DNA of 64,000 nucleotides from Micromonospora craniellae (lineage in GTDB: Bacteria > Actinomycetota > Actinomycetes > Mycobacteriales > Micromonosporaceae). The stretch lies in contig NZ_CP061725.1 of the NCBI RefSeq assembly GCF_014764405.1, positions 124,001 through 188,000 of the forward strand, read 5' to 3'. Positions 8,758-17,458 of the stretch are shown here, piece by piece. Position 1 is the stretch's first letter. Each line of letters opens with the position of its first letter. The translations under genes and the position numbers were made by a program. The notes beneath the pieces were generated by a model. That model did not search any database. It saw only the letters and a program-made list of their open reading frames with translations, and was not told where the DNA came from.

Positions 8758-9899
8758 GCGGCCCTCCGTTCGTCAAGCATGCTGCGGGCGATGATCAGCC
8801 GCATGATCTCGTTGGTCCCTTCGAGGATCTGGTGGACACGCAGGTCACGGACGATCTTCTCGATGCCGGTCTCGCTGAGGTAGCCGTAGCCGCCGTGCAG
8901 TTGCAGGGCGGTGTTGGCGACGTCGAATCCGGTATCGGTGGCCAACCGTTTCGCCATGGCGCAGCGGGTGCTGGCGTCCGGGTCGCCGCGGTCGAGGTCG
9001 TCGGCGGCCTGGTGGAGCAGGAGTCGGGCTGCGGTGAGGTGCGTCTGGGCGTCCGCGACGCGGAACCGCAGAGCCTGTGCCTGGGCGAGGGGGGCACCGA
9101 AGGCCGGCCGGTCGCGTAGATGGGCGGTGGCGCGGTCCAGGGCGTACTGGGCACCGCCGAGGGAGCATGCGCCGATGTTGAGTCGTCCGCCGTCGAGGGC
9201 GGCCATCGCGATCGCGAATCCGCTGTTCTCGTGACCGAGCAGGGCGGTCGCCGGTAGCCGGACCTGGTCGAGGATCACCTGCCGGGTGGGCTGGGCATTC
9301 CACCCCATCTTGGCCTCGTTGGGGCCGAAGGCCAGCCCGGGTGTGTCGGCGTCGACGAGGAACGCCGAGACGCCTCTCGGGCCGGGTGCGCCGGTGCGGG
9401 CGAACACCACGTACACACCGGCCGCACCGGCGCCGGAGATGAACTGCTTGACCCCGTCGAGCATCCAACCGTCGCCGCTGCGGCGGGCCCTGGTGCCGAT
9501 GGCGGCGGCGTCGCTGCCGGCGTGGGGCTCGGTCAGGCAGTACGCCCCCAGCGTCTCCATCGCGCACAGGCGGGGCAGGTACGTGGCCTGTTGCGTCGAG
9601 GTCCCGTGCCGGTCGATCATCACCGCCACCATGTTGTGGATCGAGGTGTAGGCGGCCAGCGACGGGCATCCGGTGGCCAGCGCCTCGAAGACGACGACAC
9701 CGTCGAGACGCCCGAGGCCGCTGCCGCCGTGGCGTTCGTCGACGTACACTCCGCCCAACCCGAGCGTGGCGGCCCTGCGCAGGACGTCGACCGGGAAGTG
9801 CCTGTCCCGGTCCCAGCGCACCGCGTGCGGCGCCAGGTGGGTGGTGGCGAAGTCGGCGACGGTGGCACCCAATGCGATCTGCTCGTCGGTCAGCTGCAT
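8754..9899 (-). CDS. Acyl-CoA dehydrogenase (probable isobutyryl-CoA dehydrogenase)
   Basis: A 381-residue FAD flavoenzyme. It contains the N-terminal helical domain, the CLTEPHAGSDAAAIG flavin-binding segment and a C-terminal ILEGTNEIMRLIIAR with the catalytic-base Glu expected for short/branched-chain acyl-CoA dehydrogenases. Position between mmsA and the hydrolase points to isobutyryl-CoA oxidation to methacrylyl-CoA. Its ATG lies 7 bases after the mmsA stop. Exact chain-length specificity cannot be read from sequence. Confidence 0.87.
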   Translation of the reverse strand: MQLTDEQIALGATVADFATTHLAPHAVRWDRDRHFPVDVLRRAATLGLGGVYVDERHGGSGLGRLDGVVVFEALATGCPSLAAYTSIHNMVAVMIDRHGTSTQQATYLPRLCAMETLGAYCLTEPHAGSDAAAIGTRARRSGDGWMLDGVKQFISGAGAAGVYVVFARTGAPGPRGVSAFLVDADTPGLAFGPNEAKMGWNAQPTRQVILDQVRLPATALLGHENSGFAIAMAALDGGRLNIGACSLGGAQYALDRATAHLRDRPAFGAPLAQAQALRFRVADAQTHLTAARLLLHQAADDLDRGDPDASTRCAMAKRLATDTGFDVANTALQLHGGYGYLSETGIEKIVRDLRVHQILEGTNEIMRLIIARSMLDERRAA

Positions 9900-9906
9900 G
9901 GTGGCC

Positions 9907-11406
9907 TCAGCTCATCGTGGGGATCACGAAGCTGGCACCGTCGCGGACGCCTCGGGACAACCAGCGGGAGGTGACGGTCTTGGTGCGGGTGTGGAAGCGG
10001 ATCGAGTCGGGACCGTGCTGGTTGAGGTCGCCGAAGCCGGACGCCTTCCAGCCACCGAAGGTGTGGTAGGCGATCGGCACCGGGATCGGCACGTTGACAC
10101 CGACCATGCCGACCTGTACCCGCTGGGCGAAGTCGCGGGCGGTGTCACCGTCGCGGGTGAAGACCGACACCCCGTTGCCGTACGGGTGCTCGTCACACAG
10201 CCGTACCGCCGACTCGTAGTCCGCTGCCCGGACCACGCACAGTACCGGCCCGAAGATCTCCTCCTGATAGATCGACATCTGAGGGGTGACCCGGTCGAAG
10301 AGCGACGGCCCGAGGTAGAAGCCGTCCGGATGGGTGTCCACGGTCCGCCCACGGCCGTCGAGAAGAAGTGTCGCGTGCTCGGACACACCGGCGGCGATGT
10401 GGTCGGTGACCCGCTGCCGGGCGACGTCGGTCACGAGCGGCCCGAAGTCGGCATCCGGGTCGTTTGCGGCACCGACCCGCAGACCCCGGATGCGGTCGGT
10501 GAGGCGGGCCACGAGCGCGTCGGCGGTGCGCTCCCCCACCGGCACCGCCACGGAGACCGCCATGCAGCGTTCTCCGGCGGACCCGAACGCGGCTCCGACC
10601 AGGGCATCGACGACCTGGTCGAGGTCGGCATCGGGCATCACCACGGCGTGGTTCTTGGCACCGCCGAAACACTGTGCCCGTTTACCGTGGGCGGTGGCCG
10701 TGGCGTAGACATGACGCGCGGCCGTCGACGAGCCGACGAATCCCACCGCCTGCACCCTCGGGTCGGTCAGCAGCGGCGCGGCGGCCTCGCTGTCGCCGTT
10801 CACCACGTTGAACACGCCGGGCGGGCCACCGGCGGCGACGAACAGTTCGGCCAGCCGCAACGGCACCGACGGCGTCCGCTCGCTGGGTTTGAGCACGAAC
10901 GCGTTGCCGCAGGCCAACGCCGGGGCGGCCTGCCACAGCGGGATCATCGCCGGGAAATTGAACGGAGTGATGCCCGCGACGACGCCCAGCGGCTGCCGCA
11001 TCGAGTACACGTCGATGCCGGCGCCGGCGGAATCGGTGTACTCGCCTTTGAGCAGGTGCGGTACGCCGATGGCGAACTCGACAACCTCTGTGCCTCGCTG
11101 GATGTCGCCGTGTGCGTCGGCGACGGTCTTGCCGTGTTCGGCGGAGAGCAGCGCGGCGAGTTCATCGGCCTGCTGGTGGATGAGTGCCAGCCACCGGATC
11201 AAGACCCGGGCGCGGCGTTGGGGGTTCGTGGCGGCCCAGCCCCGCTGTGCGGCCGCCGCGTCGGCAAGCGCCGCGTGGACCTCGTCTGCCGAGGCCATCG
11301 GCACCTGCCGGGCGACGTGTCCGGTGCTGGGGTCGTACACGTCGCCGAATCGGCCGGAGCCGCCGGCGACGTGTCTGCCCGCGATGAAGTGGGTGAGCTG
11401 TTCCAT
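9907..11406 (-). CDS. mmsA: Methylmalonate-semialdehyde dehydrogenase (CoA-acylating), valine operon copy
   Basis: A 499-residue aldehyde dehydrogenase producing propionyl-CoA from methylmalonate semialdehyde. Motifs are AVGFVGSSTAARHVY, FGGAKNHAVVMPDADL, the nucleophile region GSAGERCMAVSVAVPVG, and GVNVPIPVPIAYHTFGGWK near the C-terminus. The start ATG has AGGAG upstream. It lies directly downstream of prpC and upstream of the acyl-CoA dehydrogenase, exactly at the hinge between valine degradation and the methylcitrate cycle. It is clearly diverged from the 2967-4457 paralogue, so the two are not a recent duplication. Confidence 0.92.
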   Translation of the reverse strand: MEQLTHFIAGRHVAGGSGRFGDVYDPSTGHVARQVPMASADEVHAALADAAAAQRGWAATNPQRRARVLIRWLALIHQQADELAALLSAEHGKTVADAHGDIQRGTEVVEFAIGVPHLLKGEYTDSAGAGIDVYSMRQPLGVVAGITPFNFPAMIPLWQAAPALACGNAFVLKPSERTPSVPLRLAELFVAAGGPPGVFNVVNGDSEAAAPLLTDPRVQAVGFVGSSTAARHVYATATAHGKRAQCFGGAKNHAVVMPDADLDQVVDALVGAAFGSAGERCMAVSVAVPVGERTADALVARLTDRIRGLRVGAANDPDADFGPLVTDVARQRVTDHIAAGVSEHATLLLDGRGRTVDTHPDGFYLGPSLFDRVTPQMSIYQEEIFGPVLCVVRAADYESAVRLCDEHPYGNGVSVFTRDGDTARDFAQRVQVGMVGVNVPIPVPIAYHTFGGWKASGFGDLNQHGPDSIRFHTRTKTVTSRWLSRGVRDGASFVIPTMS

Positions 11407-11511
11407 GGCGTCTCCTGGTGGGAAACGGACGGCCTCGTCCTGGTGGGACGGCGGACGTCGGGTCTTCTACGGAGTCGATGCGGTACGGGTCAGGTCTTCT
11501 ACGTGGTCGGG

Positions 11512-12633
11512 TCAGGCCGGGACGGGACGCTGCTGCGGGCCGGTGTAGGCACTCAACGGGCGGATGAGCACGTTGGCGGTGAGCTGTTCGACGATGTGCG
11601 CGGTCCAGCCGGTGATACGGCTCATCACGAAGATCGGCGTGAACGTCGGGGTGTCGAAACCCATCACGTGGTACGCCAGCGCGGAGGGGTAGTCGAGGTT
11701 GGGGTGGATCGCCTTGCGCTGGAACATCGCGGTCTGGAGCCGGGTGTACACCTCGGCGAGCCGACGGACGCGGTCGTCGGCGTGGGTGGCGATCAGGTTG
11801 TCCAGGGCGTCCTGCATGATCGGTACGCGCGAGTCGCCGTTCTTGTAGACCCGGTGCCCGAATCCCATGATCTTCTGCTTGGTGGCGAGGGCCTCGTCCA
11901 GCCAGGACTCCACCCGATCCGGGTCGTCGATGGCGACGAGCATGTGCATGACGGCCTCGTTGGCCCCGCCGTGCAGCGGGCCCTTGAGCGCGCCGATCGC
12001 GCCGGTGACGGCGCTGTACAGGTCCGACAGGGTAGAGGTGATCACCCTGGCGGCGAAGGTGGAGGCGTTGAAGCTGTGCTCGGCGTACAGGATCATCGTG
12101 GTCTCGAAGGCGCGGACCACATCGGCGGACGGTACCTCGCCGAAGCACATGTGGAAGAAGTTCTCGGCGTAGCCGAGCGTCGGGTCGGGCGGGATCGGGT
12201 CCTGTCCCCGACGCCGACGGAGGTCCAGGGCGACGACGGTGGGCAGCTTCGCGAACAGCGACAGGGCCTTGGCCTGGTTGGCCGCCCGGTCGGCGAGGTC
12301 CTCGGTCGGGTCCTGGGCACCGAAGTAGGAGACCGCGGTGCGCAGCACGTCCATCGGATGGCAGGTTTCGGGAAGCTTGCGCAACACCTCCTGCCCGGTG
12401 CGGTCCAGTCGACGCTGGGCGGCCTCGGCGGCACGGAAGTCGGCCAGTTGGGTCGCGTCGGGCAGGTCGCCGTGCCACAGCAGGTGGGCGACCTCTTCCC
12501 AGCTTCGAGAGGCCGCGAGGTCCTGTACGGCGTAGCCGCCGTAGGTCAGCGAGTTGGTCTCGCTGATCACAGTGGAGATGGCGGTGGTGTCGACCACCAC
12601 GCCGGTCAGGCCACGGCGGATGTCGGTGCTCAT
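11512..12633 (-). CDS. prpC: 2-methylcitrate synthase / citrate synthase
   Basis: A 373-residue citrate-synthase-fold enzyme condensing propionyl-CoA with oxaloacetate. Catalytic elements are PLHGGANEAVMHML (His), MGFGHRVYKNGDSR (His) and VMGFDTPTFTPIF (Asp). Length fits the short PrpC/CS type. Strong GGAGG site before ATG. It is flanked by prpB upstream and mmsA downstream. The 105-base gap before mmsA contains two near-repeats of GGTCTTCTACG but no gene. Confidence 0.92.
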   Translation of the reverse strand: MSTDIRRGLTGVVVDTTAISTVISETNSLTYGGYAVQDLAASRSWEEVAHLLWHGDLPDATQLADFRAAEAAQRRLDRTGQEVLRKLPETCHPMDVLRTAVSYFGAQDPTEDLADRAANQAKALSLFAKLPTVVALDLRRRRGQDPIPPDPTLGYAENFFHMCFGEVPSADVVRAFETTMILYAEHSFNASTFAARVITSTLSDLYSAVTGAIGALKGPLHGGANEAVMHMLVAIDDPDRVESWLDEALATKQKIMGFGHRVYKNGDSRVPIMQDALDNLIATHADDRVRRLAEVYTRLQTAMFQRKAIHPNLDYPSALAYHVMGFDTPTFTPIFVMSRITGWTAHIVEQLTANVLIRPLSAYTGPQQRPVPA

Positions 12634-12681
12634 GGGTGTCGTTCCTCCGGGATGTCGGGACGCGCCGCGCCCCCGTAGTGG

Positions 12682-13593
12682 TCAGGCGTCGGATGGCAGG
12701 GTGAAGGCGGCGACATCGCCGTCGAAGCGGCCGTACTGGTCGTAGTCGATGACCTCGTAGAGCCGGGAACGGGTCATCATCGTGTCGAGCAGCCCGGCAG
12801 CGGTGCCGTCGGCGGCGAGTCGACGCAGACCGGCCTCGACCGCGCCCATCGCCAGTCGCAGCGTGGTGACCGGATAGATGACCAGGTTGTAGCCGAGGTC
12901 GCGGAGCTGGTCGACACCAAGGTTCGGGCCCTTGCCGAACTCGGTCATGTTCGCCAGCAACGGCACGTCGACGGCGGCCCGGAAGGCCGCGAACTCCGCC
13001 GCGTCGGCGAGCGCCTCGGGGAAGATCGCGTCCGCGCCGGCATCGACGTACGCCTTCGCCCGGGCGATCGCGCCATCCAGGCCCTCGACGGCACGCGCGT
13101 CGGTGCGGGCCATGATCAGAAAATCGGGGTCGCGGCGCGCGGCCACGGCGCCCCGCAGGCGGCGCGCCATGTCCTGCGGGGTGACCAGGGTCTTGCCGTC
13201 CAGGTGTCCGCAGCGTTTCGGGTTGACCTGGTCCTCCAGGTGACAGCCGGCCAGCCCGGCGTCCTCCAGCCGTTGCACGGTGCGGGCCGCGTTCAGCGGC
13301 TCGCCGAAGCCGGTGTCGGCGTCGACCAGCGCCGGCAGGTCGGTGCTGGCAGCGATGTCGGCGGCCCAGCCGGCGACCTCGGTCAGCGTGGTCAGGCCGA
13401 TGTCGGGCAGACCGGCGGCGGCCGACAGCGCACCGCCGGAGACGTACACCCCCTCGAAGCCGGTCTGCTGCACGATGCGGGCGGTCAACGGATTGAAGGC
13501 GCCCGGAAGCCGCAGCAGTTCGCCGCTCTTCAGACCGGCGCGCAGTGCCGCGCGTTTGGCGGTGGCGCTGGTACGGGCGTACAGGTAGGTCAT
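12682..13593 (-). CDS. prpB: 2-methylisocitrate lyase
   Basis: A 303-residue lyase of the isocitrate lyase/PEP mutase superfamily that cleaves methylisocitrate to pyruvate and succinate. Diagnostic features are YVSGGALSAAAGLPDIG, the Mg-binding VDADTGFGEP, and the KRCGH catalytic loop in DQVNPKRCGHLDGK. ATG 13593 overlaps the prpD stop (ATGA); the frame stays open further upstream, but that is the antisense of prpD. Length matches PrpB (about 300). Confidence 0.93.
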   Translation of the reverse strand: MTYLYARTSATAKRAALRAGLKSGELLRLPGAFNPLTARIVQQTGFEGVYVSGGALSAAAGLPDIGLTTLTEVAGWAADIAASTDLPALVDADTGFGEPLNAARTVQRLEDAGLAGCHLEDQVNPKRCGHLDGKTLVTPQDMARRLRGAVAARRDPDFLIMARTDARAVEGLDGAIARAKAYVDAGADAIFPEALADAAEFAAFRAAVDVPLLANMTEFGKGPNLGVDQLRDLGYNLVIYPVTTLRLAMGAVEAGLRRLAADGTAAGLLDTMMTRSRLYEVIDYDQYGRFDGDVAAFTLPSDA

Positions 13594-15149
13594 CGGAAGA
13601 TTCCTTGCGGCAGGGCGGCGTCGGCGTCTGCGATCGCCGCGTGGTCGACCGTGGGGAACAACGCCGTTAGCTCCGCACCGGTGAGGTCGGCGAGGCGGGC
13701 GACGGCGTCGAGGAACTCCCGCTGGGCGTCGGCGGTGACGACCCCCTCGGCGAGGGTGGTGAACTTGCGGACGTACGCCGGGCGGTCGAACGGACGCGCG
13801 CCGTCGGGGTGGGCGTCGGCCAGGGCGAGGGAGTCTTCCAGGACGGTGCCGTCGGTGAGGGTGATCTCCAGGCGCCCGCCGAACGCCTTCTGTGCCGGGT
13901 CCGGGCTGTGGTAGCGGCGGGTCCACTCCGAGTCCTCGACCGTGGTGATCTTGTGCCAGAGGGCGACGGTGTCGGGTCGGCCAGCCCGCTGCGGGTCGTA
14001 CGAGCGCACGTGGTGCCAGGCGCCGTCCTGCAACGCCACGGCCAGGATGTAGGGGATGGAGTGGTCCAGCGTCTCCCGGCTCGCGGTCGGGTCGTACTTC
14101 TGTGGGTCGTTGGCTCCCGAGCCGATCACGTGATGGGTGTGGTGGCTGGTGTACAGGACGATCGAGGCGATCCGGTCCACTCCTGCGGCGGTGTCGATGC
14201 CGGGGACCTTGTCCCGCATCGCGCGGGCTAGGTCGATGAGCGCCTGGGCCTGGTACTCGGCGGAGTGTTCCTTGGTGTAGGTCCGCAGGATGCCGCGTAG
14301 GGGATCCCCGGGTGCCGGTAGTGGCACGGTGTAGGCGGCGTCCGGGCCGTCGAGCAACCAGGCGATGAATCCGTCCTCGCCCTCGTAGATGGGGGCCGGG
14401 GCGCCCTCGCCCCGCATCGCGCGGTCGACCGCCTCGATCGCGGCCTTGCCGGCGAACGCGGGGGCGTACGCCTTCCACGAGGAGATCTCGCCCTTGCGGG
14501 ACTGGCGGGTGGCGGTGGTGGTGTGCACCGCCTGACCGATGGCCTGGTAGACCACCTCGGTGGGCAGGCGCAGCAGCGCGCCCAGCCCGCAGGCGGTCGC
14601 CGCGCTCAGGTGCGCCACGTGGTCGATCTTGTGCTTGTGCAGACAGATCCCGGTCACCAGGGCCACGTGCACCTCGTAGGCGGCCAGCAGGCCGCGCAGC
14701 AGGTCCGCGCCGCTGGCACCGACGTGCTGGGCCACCGCGAGCAACGGCGGGATGTTGTCACCGGGATGGGAGTAGTCCGCCGCCAGGTAGGTGTCGTGGA
14801 AGTCCAACTCCCGCACCGCGGTGCCGTTGGCCCAGGCCGCCCACTCCGGCGACACCCGTAGCGCCGGGTCGGCGCCGAAGACCGAAGCCCCGGGGGCCGT
14901 CCGGTGCGGTCGGGCCTGTGCCCGGGCCACTGACACCGGACGCCGGGACAGCGAGGCCATCGCCACCGCGGCGTTGTCGATCACCCGGTTGGCGACCATC
15001 GCCGCCGCGTCGGCGTCCAGCGGAGCGCGCGCGGTGGCCACCTTGGCCAACGCCCAGGCGAGTTGCCGGTCGCGGGGCAGCCGTTCCGCACTGGGCGATA
15101 CGCGTACGACGTGCTCGATCAACGGGGACTCCTCAGGCTCGGCGGTCAC
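13590..15149 (-). CDS. prpD: 2-methylcitrate dehydratase
   Basis: A 519-residue MmgE/PrpD-family dehydratase, iron-sulfur independent, converting 2-methylcitrate to 2-methylaconitate. It contains ELDFHDTYLAADYSHPGDN, IDHVAHLSAATACGLG and the RKGEISSWKAYAPAFAGKAA segment. GTG 15149 gives a family-length protein starting TAEPEESPLIEHVV; an ATG at 15224 would add 25 residues that run into the operator region. First gene of the eight-gene propionate/valine operon, divergent from prpR. Confidence 0.88.
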   Translation of the reverse strand: MTAEPEESPLIEHVVRVSPSAERLPRDRQLAWALAKVATARAPLDADAAAMVANRVIDNAAVAMASLSRRPVSVARAQARPHRTAPGASVFGADPALRVSPEWAAWANGTAVRELDFHDTYLAADYSHPGDNIPPLLAVAQHVGASGADLLRGLLAAYEVHVALVTGICLHKHKIDHVAHLSAATACGLGALLRLPTEVVYQAIGQAVHTTTATRQSRKGEISSWKAYAPAFAGKAAIEAVDRAMRGEGAPAPIYEGEDGFIAWLLDGPDAAYTVPLPAPGDPLRGILRTYTKEHSAEYQAQALIDLARAMRDKVPGIDTAAGVDRIASIVLYTSHHTHHVIGSGANDPQKYDPTASRETLDHSIPYILAVALQDGAWHHVRSYDPQRAGRPDTVALWHKITTVEDSEWTRRYHSPDPAQKAFGGRLEITLTDGTVLEDSLALADAHPDGARPFDRPAYVRKFTTLAEGVVTADAQREFLDAVARLADLTGAELTALFPTVDHAAIADADAALPQGIFR

Positions 15150-15227
15150 CCTGTGAGGTTCACCGGCCGACAGGGCCTGCGTCGAGGCCCGGAAGATGCG
15201 TACTTTCCACCACGGGAGCAGCAAAAC

Positions 15228-15262
15228 TGCAAAGTTTGCGAACTTTGCAAGTGTTATATTCG
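15228..15262. promoter_or_regulatory. PrpR/RamB-type operator and promoter region
   Basis: A perfect 9-bp inverted repeat, TGCAAAGTT, four bases, AACTTTGCA, lies at 15228-15249. It closely resembles the AAAGTTTGCAAA-like sites bound by RamB and PrpR in corynebacteria and mycobacteria (established knowledge for that family). TATATT at 15255-15260 is a possible -10 box for prpR. Position between prpR and prpD suggests control of both. Confidence 0.75.
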
Positions 15263-15292
15263 CAGCTCCGGGGCGCCGCAGGGAGGCGACGA

Positions 15293-16696
15293 GTGACGGC
15301 GGACAAGAAGCTCTACGCGCACGCCAAACTGCGCCGGCTCCGCCGCGAGCATGGCCTCACCCAGGCCGAACTCGCCCGCCGGCTGGACATCTCCACCAGC
15401 TACCTCAACCAGATCGAGAACAGCCAACGCGCGCTCACCGCGCCCGTCCTGCTGCGCCTGGCCAAGGTGCTCGGCGTCGATCCGGAACACTTCGCCGACA
15501 CCGATACCGAGCGGCTCGGCGCCGACGTGCGCACCGCGCTGGCCGACGAGGCGAGCGGCGTGAGCGTCGACCCGGTCGAGGTCGTCGAACTCGTCCGCGA
15601 CTACCCGGCCGCCGCGCGCGCCCTGGTCGCTCTGCACCAGCGCTACCAGGACGCCGCCGGACGGGCCGCCGCCCTCACCGGACCCACCGGCAGCCCGCCG
15701 TTGCTCGGTGAGCCGCACGACGCCGTGCGCGACTTCTTCTACGAGCACTACAACCACTTCGACCCGTTGGACACCGCTGCCGAGCAGCTCGCCGACCGAC
15801 TGCGACTGACGCCGGCCCAGGCGGCCGAGGGGCTCGGCCGACACCTGCGCGACCAACACGGCGTCCGGGTGGTCGTCACGGCTCCCACCGCCGAGTCACG
15901 CCGGTTCGACCCCGACAGTCGCGTGCTCCACCTGGCCGCCAACCACACCGACGGCCAACGCGCCTTCCAGATGGCCACGCAGCTGGCATTCCTCGAACAC
16001 GGCGACCGGATCAGCGAGCTGGCGGCCGGCCTGACCTCGCCGCAGGCGACCGCGCTGGCCCGCATCGGCCTCGGCAACTACTACGCGGGCGCGCTGCTGA
16101 TGCCCTACACCGACTTCCACAGCCAGGCCGAACAGGTGCGCTACGACGTCGAGTTGCTCGCCGGGCACTACGGTGTCAGCTTGGAGACCGCCTGCCACCG
16201 GCTCAGCACCCTGCAGCGGCCGACCCGACGCGGCGTGCCGTTCTCCTTCCTGCGCGTCGATCGCGCGGGAAACATCTCGAAACGACAGTCCGCGACCGAC
16301 TTCCACTTCTCGCGTTTCGGCGGCACCTGCCCACTGTGGATCATCTACGAGGCGTTCGCCGCACCCGGACGGATCCTCACCCAGGTCGCGGAGATGCCCG
16401 ACGGCAAACGTTACTTCTGGATCGCCCATACGGTCACCCACGGCGGACGCGGACACCACAGCCCTCGCAGCACTTTCGCCGTCGCCCTCGGCTGCGAGCT
16501 ACGTCACGCCCACCGGCTCGTCTACAGCGACGGCATCACCCTCGACGACCCCCGCACCGCCACGCCCATCGGCCTCGGCTGCCGCATCTGCGAACGCCGC
16601 GACTGCGCCCAACGCGCGCGTCCGCCCGCCGCCGGCGGACTACTGATCGACGAGAACCGGCGCACCGTCATCCCCTACGCGGTGGAGCGCCGATAG
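15293..16696 (+). CDS. prpR: Methylcitrate-cycle regulator, XRE/short-chain fatty acid type
   Basis: A 467-residue regulator. An N-terminal XRE helix-turn-helix (residues 7-65, RRLRREHGLTQAELARRLDI and SYLNQIENSQRALT) is followed by the large ligand-sensing domain (DUF955/DUF2083 type) found in RamB, PrpR and ScfR. The C-terminus has a cysteine cluster (GCRICERRDC) known in this family to bind a metal or Fe-S centre. GTG 15293 follows GGGAGG. It is divergent from the prp/valine operon with a perfect inverted repeat between them, so activation by propionyl-CoA or another short acyl-CoA is likely, with autoregulation. Confidence 0.88.
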   Translation: MTADKKLYAHAKLRRLRREHGLTQAELARRLDISTSYLNQIENSQRALTAPVLLRLAKVLGVDPEHFADTDTERLGADVRTALADEASGVSVDPVEVVELVRDYPAAARALVALHQRYQDAAGRAAALTGPTGSPPLLGEPHDAVRDFFYEHYNHFDPLDTAAEQLADRLRLTPAQAAEGLGRHLRDQHGVRVVVTAPTAESRRFDPDSRVLHLAANHTDGQRAFQMATQLAFLEHGDRISELAAGLTSPQATALARIGLGNYYAGALLMPYTDFHSQAEQVRYDVELLAGHYGVSLETACHRLSTLQRPTRRGVPFSFLRVDRAGNISKRQSATDFHFSRFGGTCPLWIIYEAFAAPGRILTQVAEMPDGKRYFWIAHTVTHGGRGHHSPRSTFAVALGCELRHAHRLVYSDGITLDDPRTATPIGLGCRICERRDCAQRARPPAAGGLLIDENRRTVIPYAVERR

Positions 16697-16730
16697 CCGA
16701 GCCGCCGCACTCCGTCCGTGGTGACGCCCG

Positions 16731-17375
16731 CTACGCGGCGTCCTCCGGCCACAACTCGGCGACCAGGCGGTGCGCGTCGCGGGCGATGGCCGTGTCGAGG
16801 TCGGGAACCGGCCCGGCCACCCCGAGCAGGTTGAGCGCCAGCTCGGTGTAGCGCGCGGCCATCTGTTCCACCGACAGCGGCCCGTCCGGCCGGTACCATC
16901 GCGCGACGCCACTGCACATCTCCAGCAGAGCCCGACGCGCCACGTCCGACGCCCGGAGGTGGAAGACGCCGTCGGCCACACCATCGGTGATGGCGGCCTG
17001 CCACAGCCGCTCGTATCGGTCCCGCAACCCGATGATCTCGACACGCAGCGGTGGGGAGAGGGCACGGAGTTCGTCATCGACGACTCGGGTGTGCAGTGGT
17101 CGGGCTGCATGGGCCAGCACGTGGACATGGACCAGCCGGGTCACCCGGTCGACCGCAGCGCCCTGCACGCCGACCCGGGTGGCTGCTTGGAGCAGCAGAT
17201 CCATGCTGCTGCGCATGATCTCGGCGAGCAGTTCTTCCTTCGTACCCATGTAGTGATAGAGCGTCGCGGTGGACAGGCCGGCGCGTTGCGCGAGGTCGCG
17301 GATCCCGGTGCCGTGGAACCCGCGCTCGGCGAACAACTCCAGCGCGGCGGCCCGCACCCTGTGCCGCGCCTCCAT
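16731..17375 (-). CDS. TetR-family transcriptional repressor
   Basis: A 214-residue TetR protein. Its N-terminal HTH is recognisable in AALELFAERGFHGTGIRDLA and GLSTATLYHYMGTKEELLAE; the C-terminal ligand domain is all-helical and family-length. ATG 17375 is preceded by GGGGAGG. It is divergent from the acyl-CoA gene set at 17459-21992 with a palindrome between, so the ligand is probably an acyl-CoA intermediate, as in KstR/FadR-like TetR proteins. Both this gene and the hydratase could be repressed from the shared operator. Confidence 0.88.
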   Translation of the reverse strand: MEARHRVRAAALELFAERGFHGTGIRDLAQRAGLSTATLYHYMGTKEELLAEIMRSSMDLLLQAATRVGVQGAAVDRVTRLVHVHVLAHAARPLHTRVVDDELRALSPPLRVEIIGLRDRYERLWQAAITDGVADGVFHLRASDVARRALLEMCSGVARWYRPDGPLSVEQMAARYTELALNLLGVAGPVPDLDTAIARDAHRLVAELWPEDAA

Positions 17376-17419
17376 ACGCCTCCCCCACTCGACGTGCGCC
17401 GACACTATCGCACCGGTTC

Positions 17420-17458
17420 CCGATCGACCGATCGATCGGGAGTGGCTAGAGTAGCGGC
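17420..17458 (+). promoter_or_regulatory. TetR operator overlapping a leaderless promoter
   Basis: CCGATCGA-CCG-ATCGATCGG, an imperfect palindrome at 17420-17439, overlaps the expected -35 zone. TAGAGT at 17447-17452 is a good actinobacterial -10, and the GTG start of the hydratase follows exactly 6 bases later with no ribosome site, the usual layout of a leaderless transcript. Confidence 0.6.

Noticed and set aside
2967..11406. Treating the two mmsA-type genes as a recent duplication
   Set aside because: The proteins differ throughout (for example GSAGQRCMAIS against GSAGERCMAVS, and different termini), so they are old paralogues.
9673..12678. 1001-residue plus-strand frame across mmsA and prpC
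   Set aside because: High-GC antisense open frame over two well-supported minus-strand enzymes; no recognisable domain.
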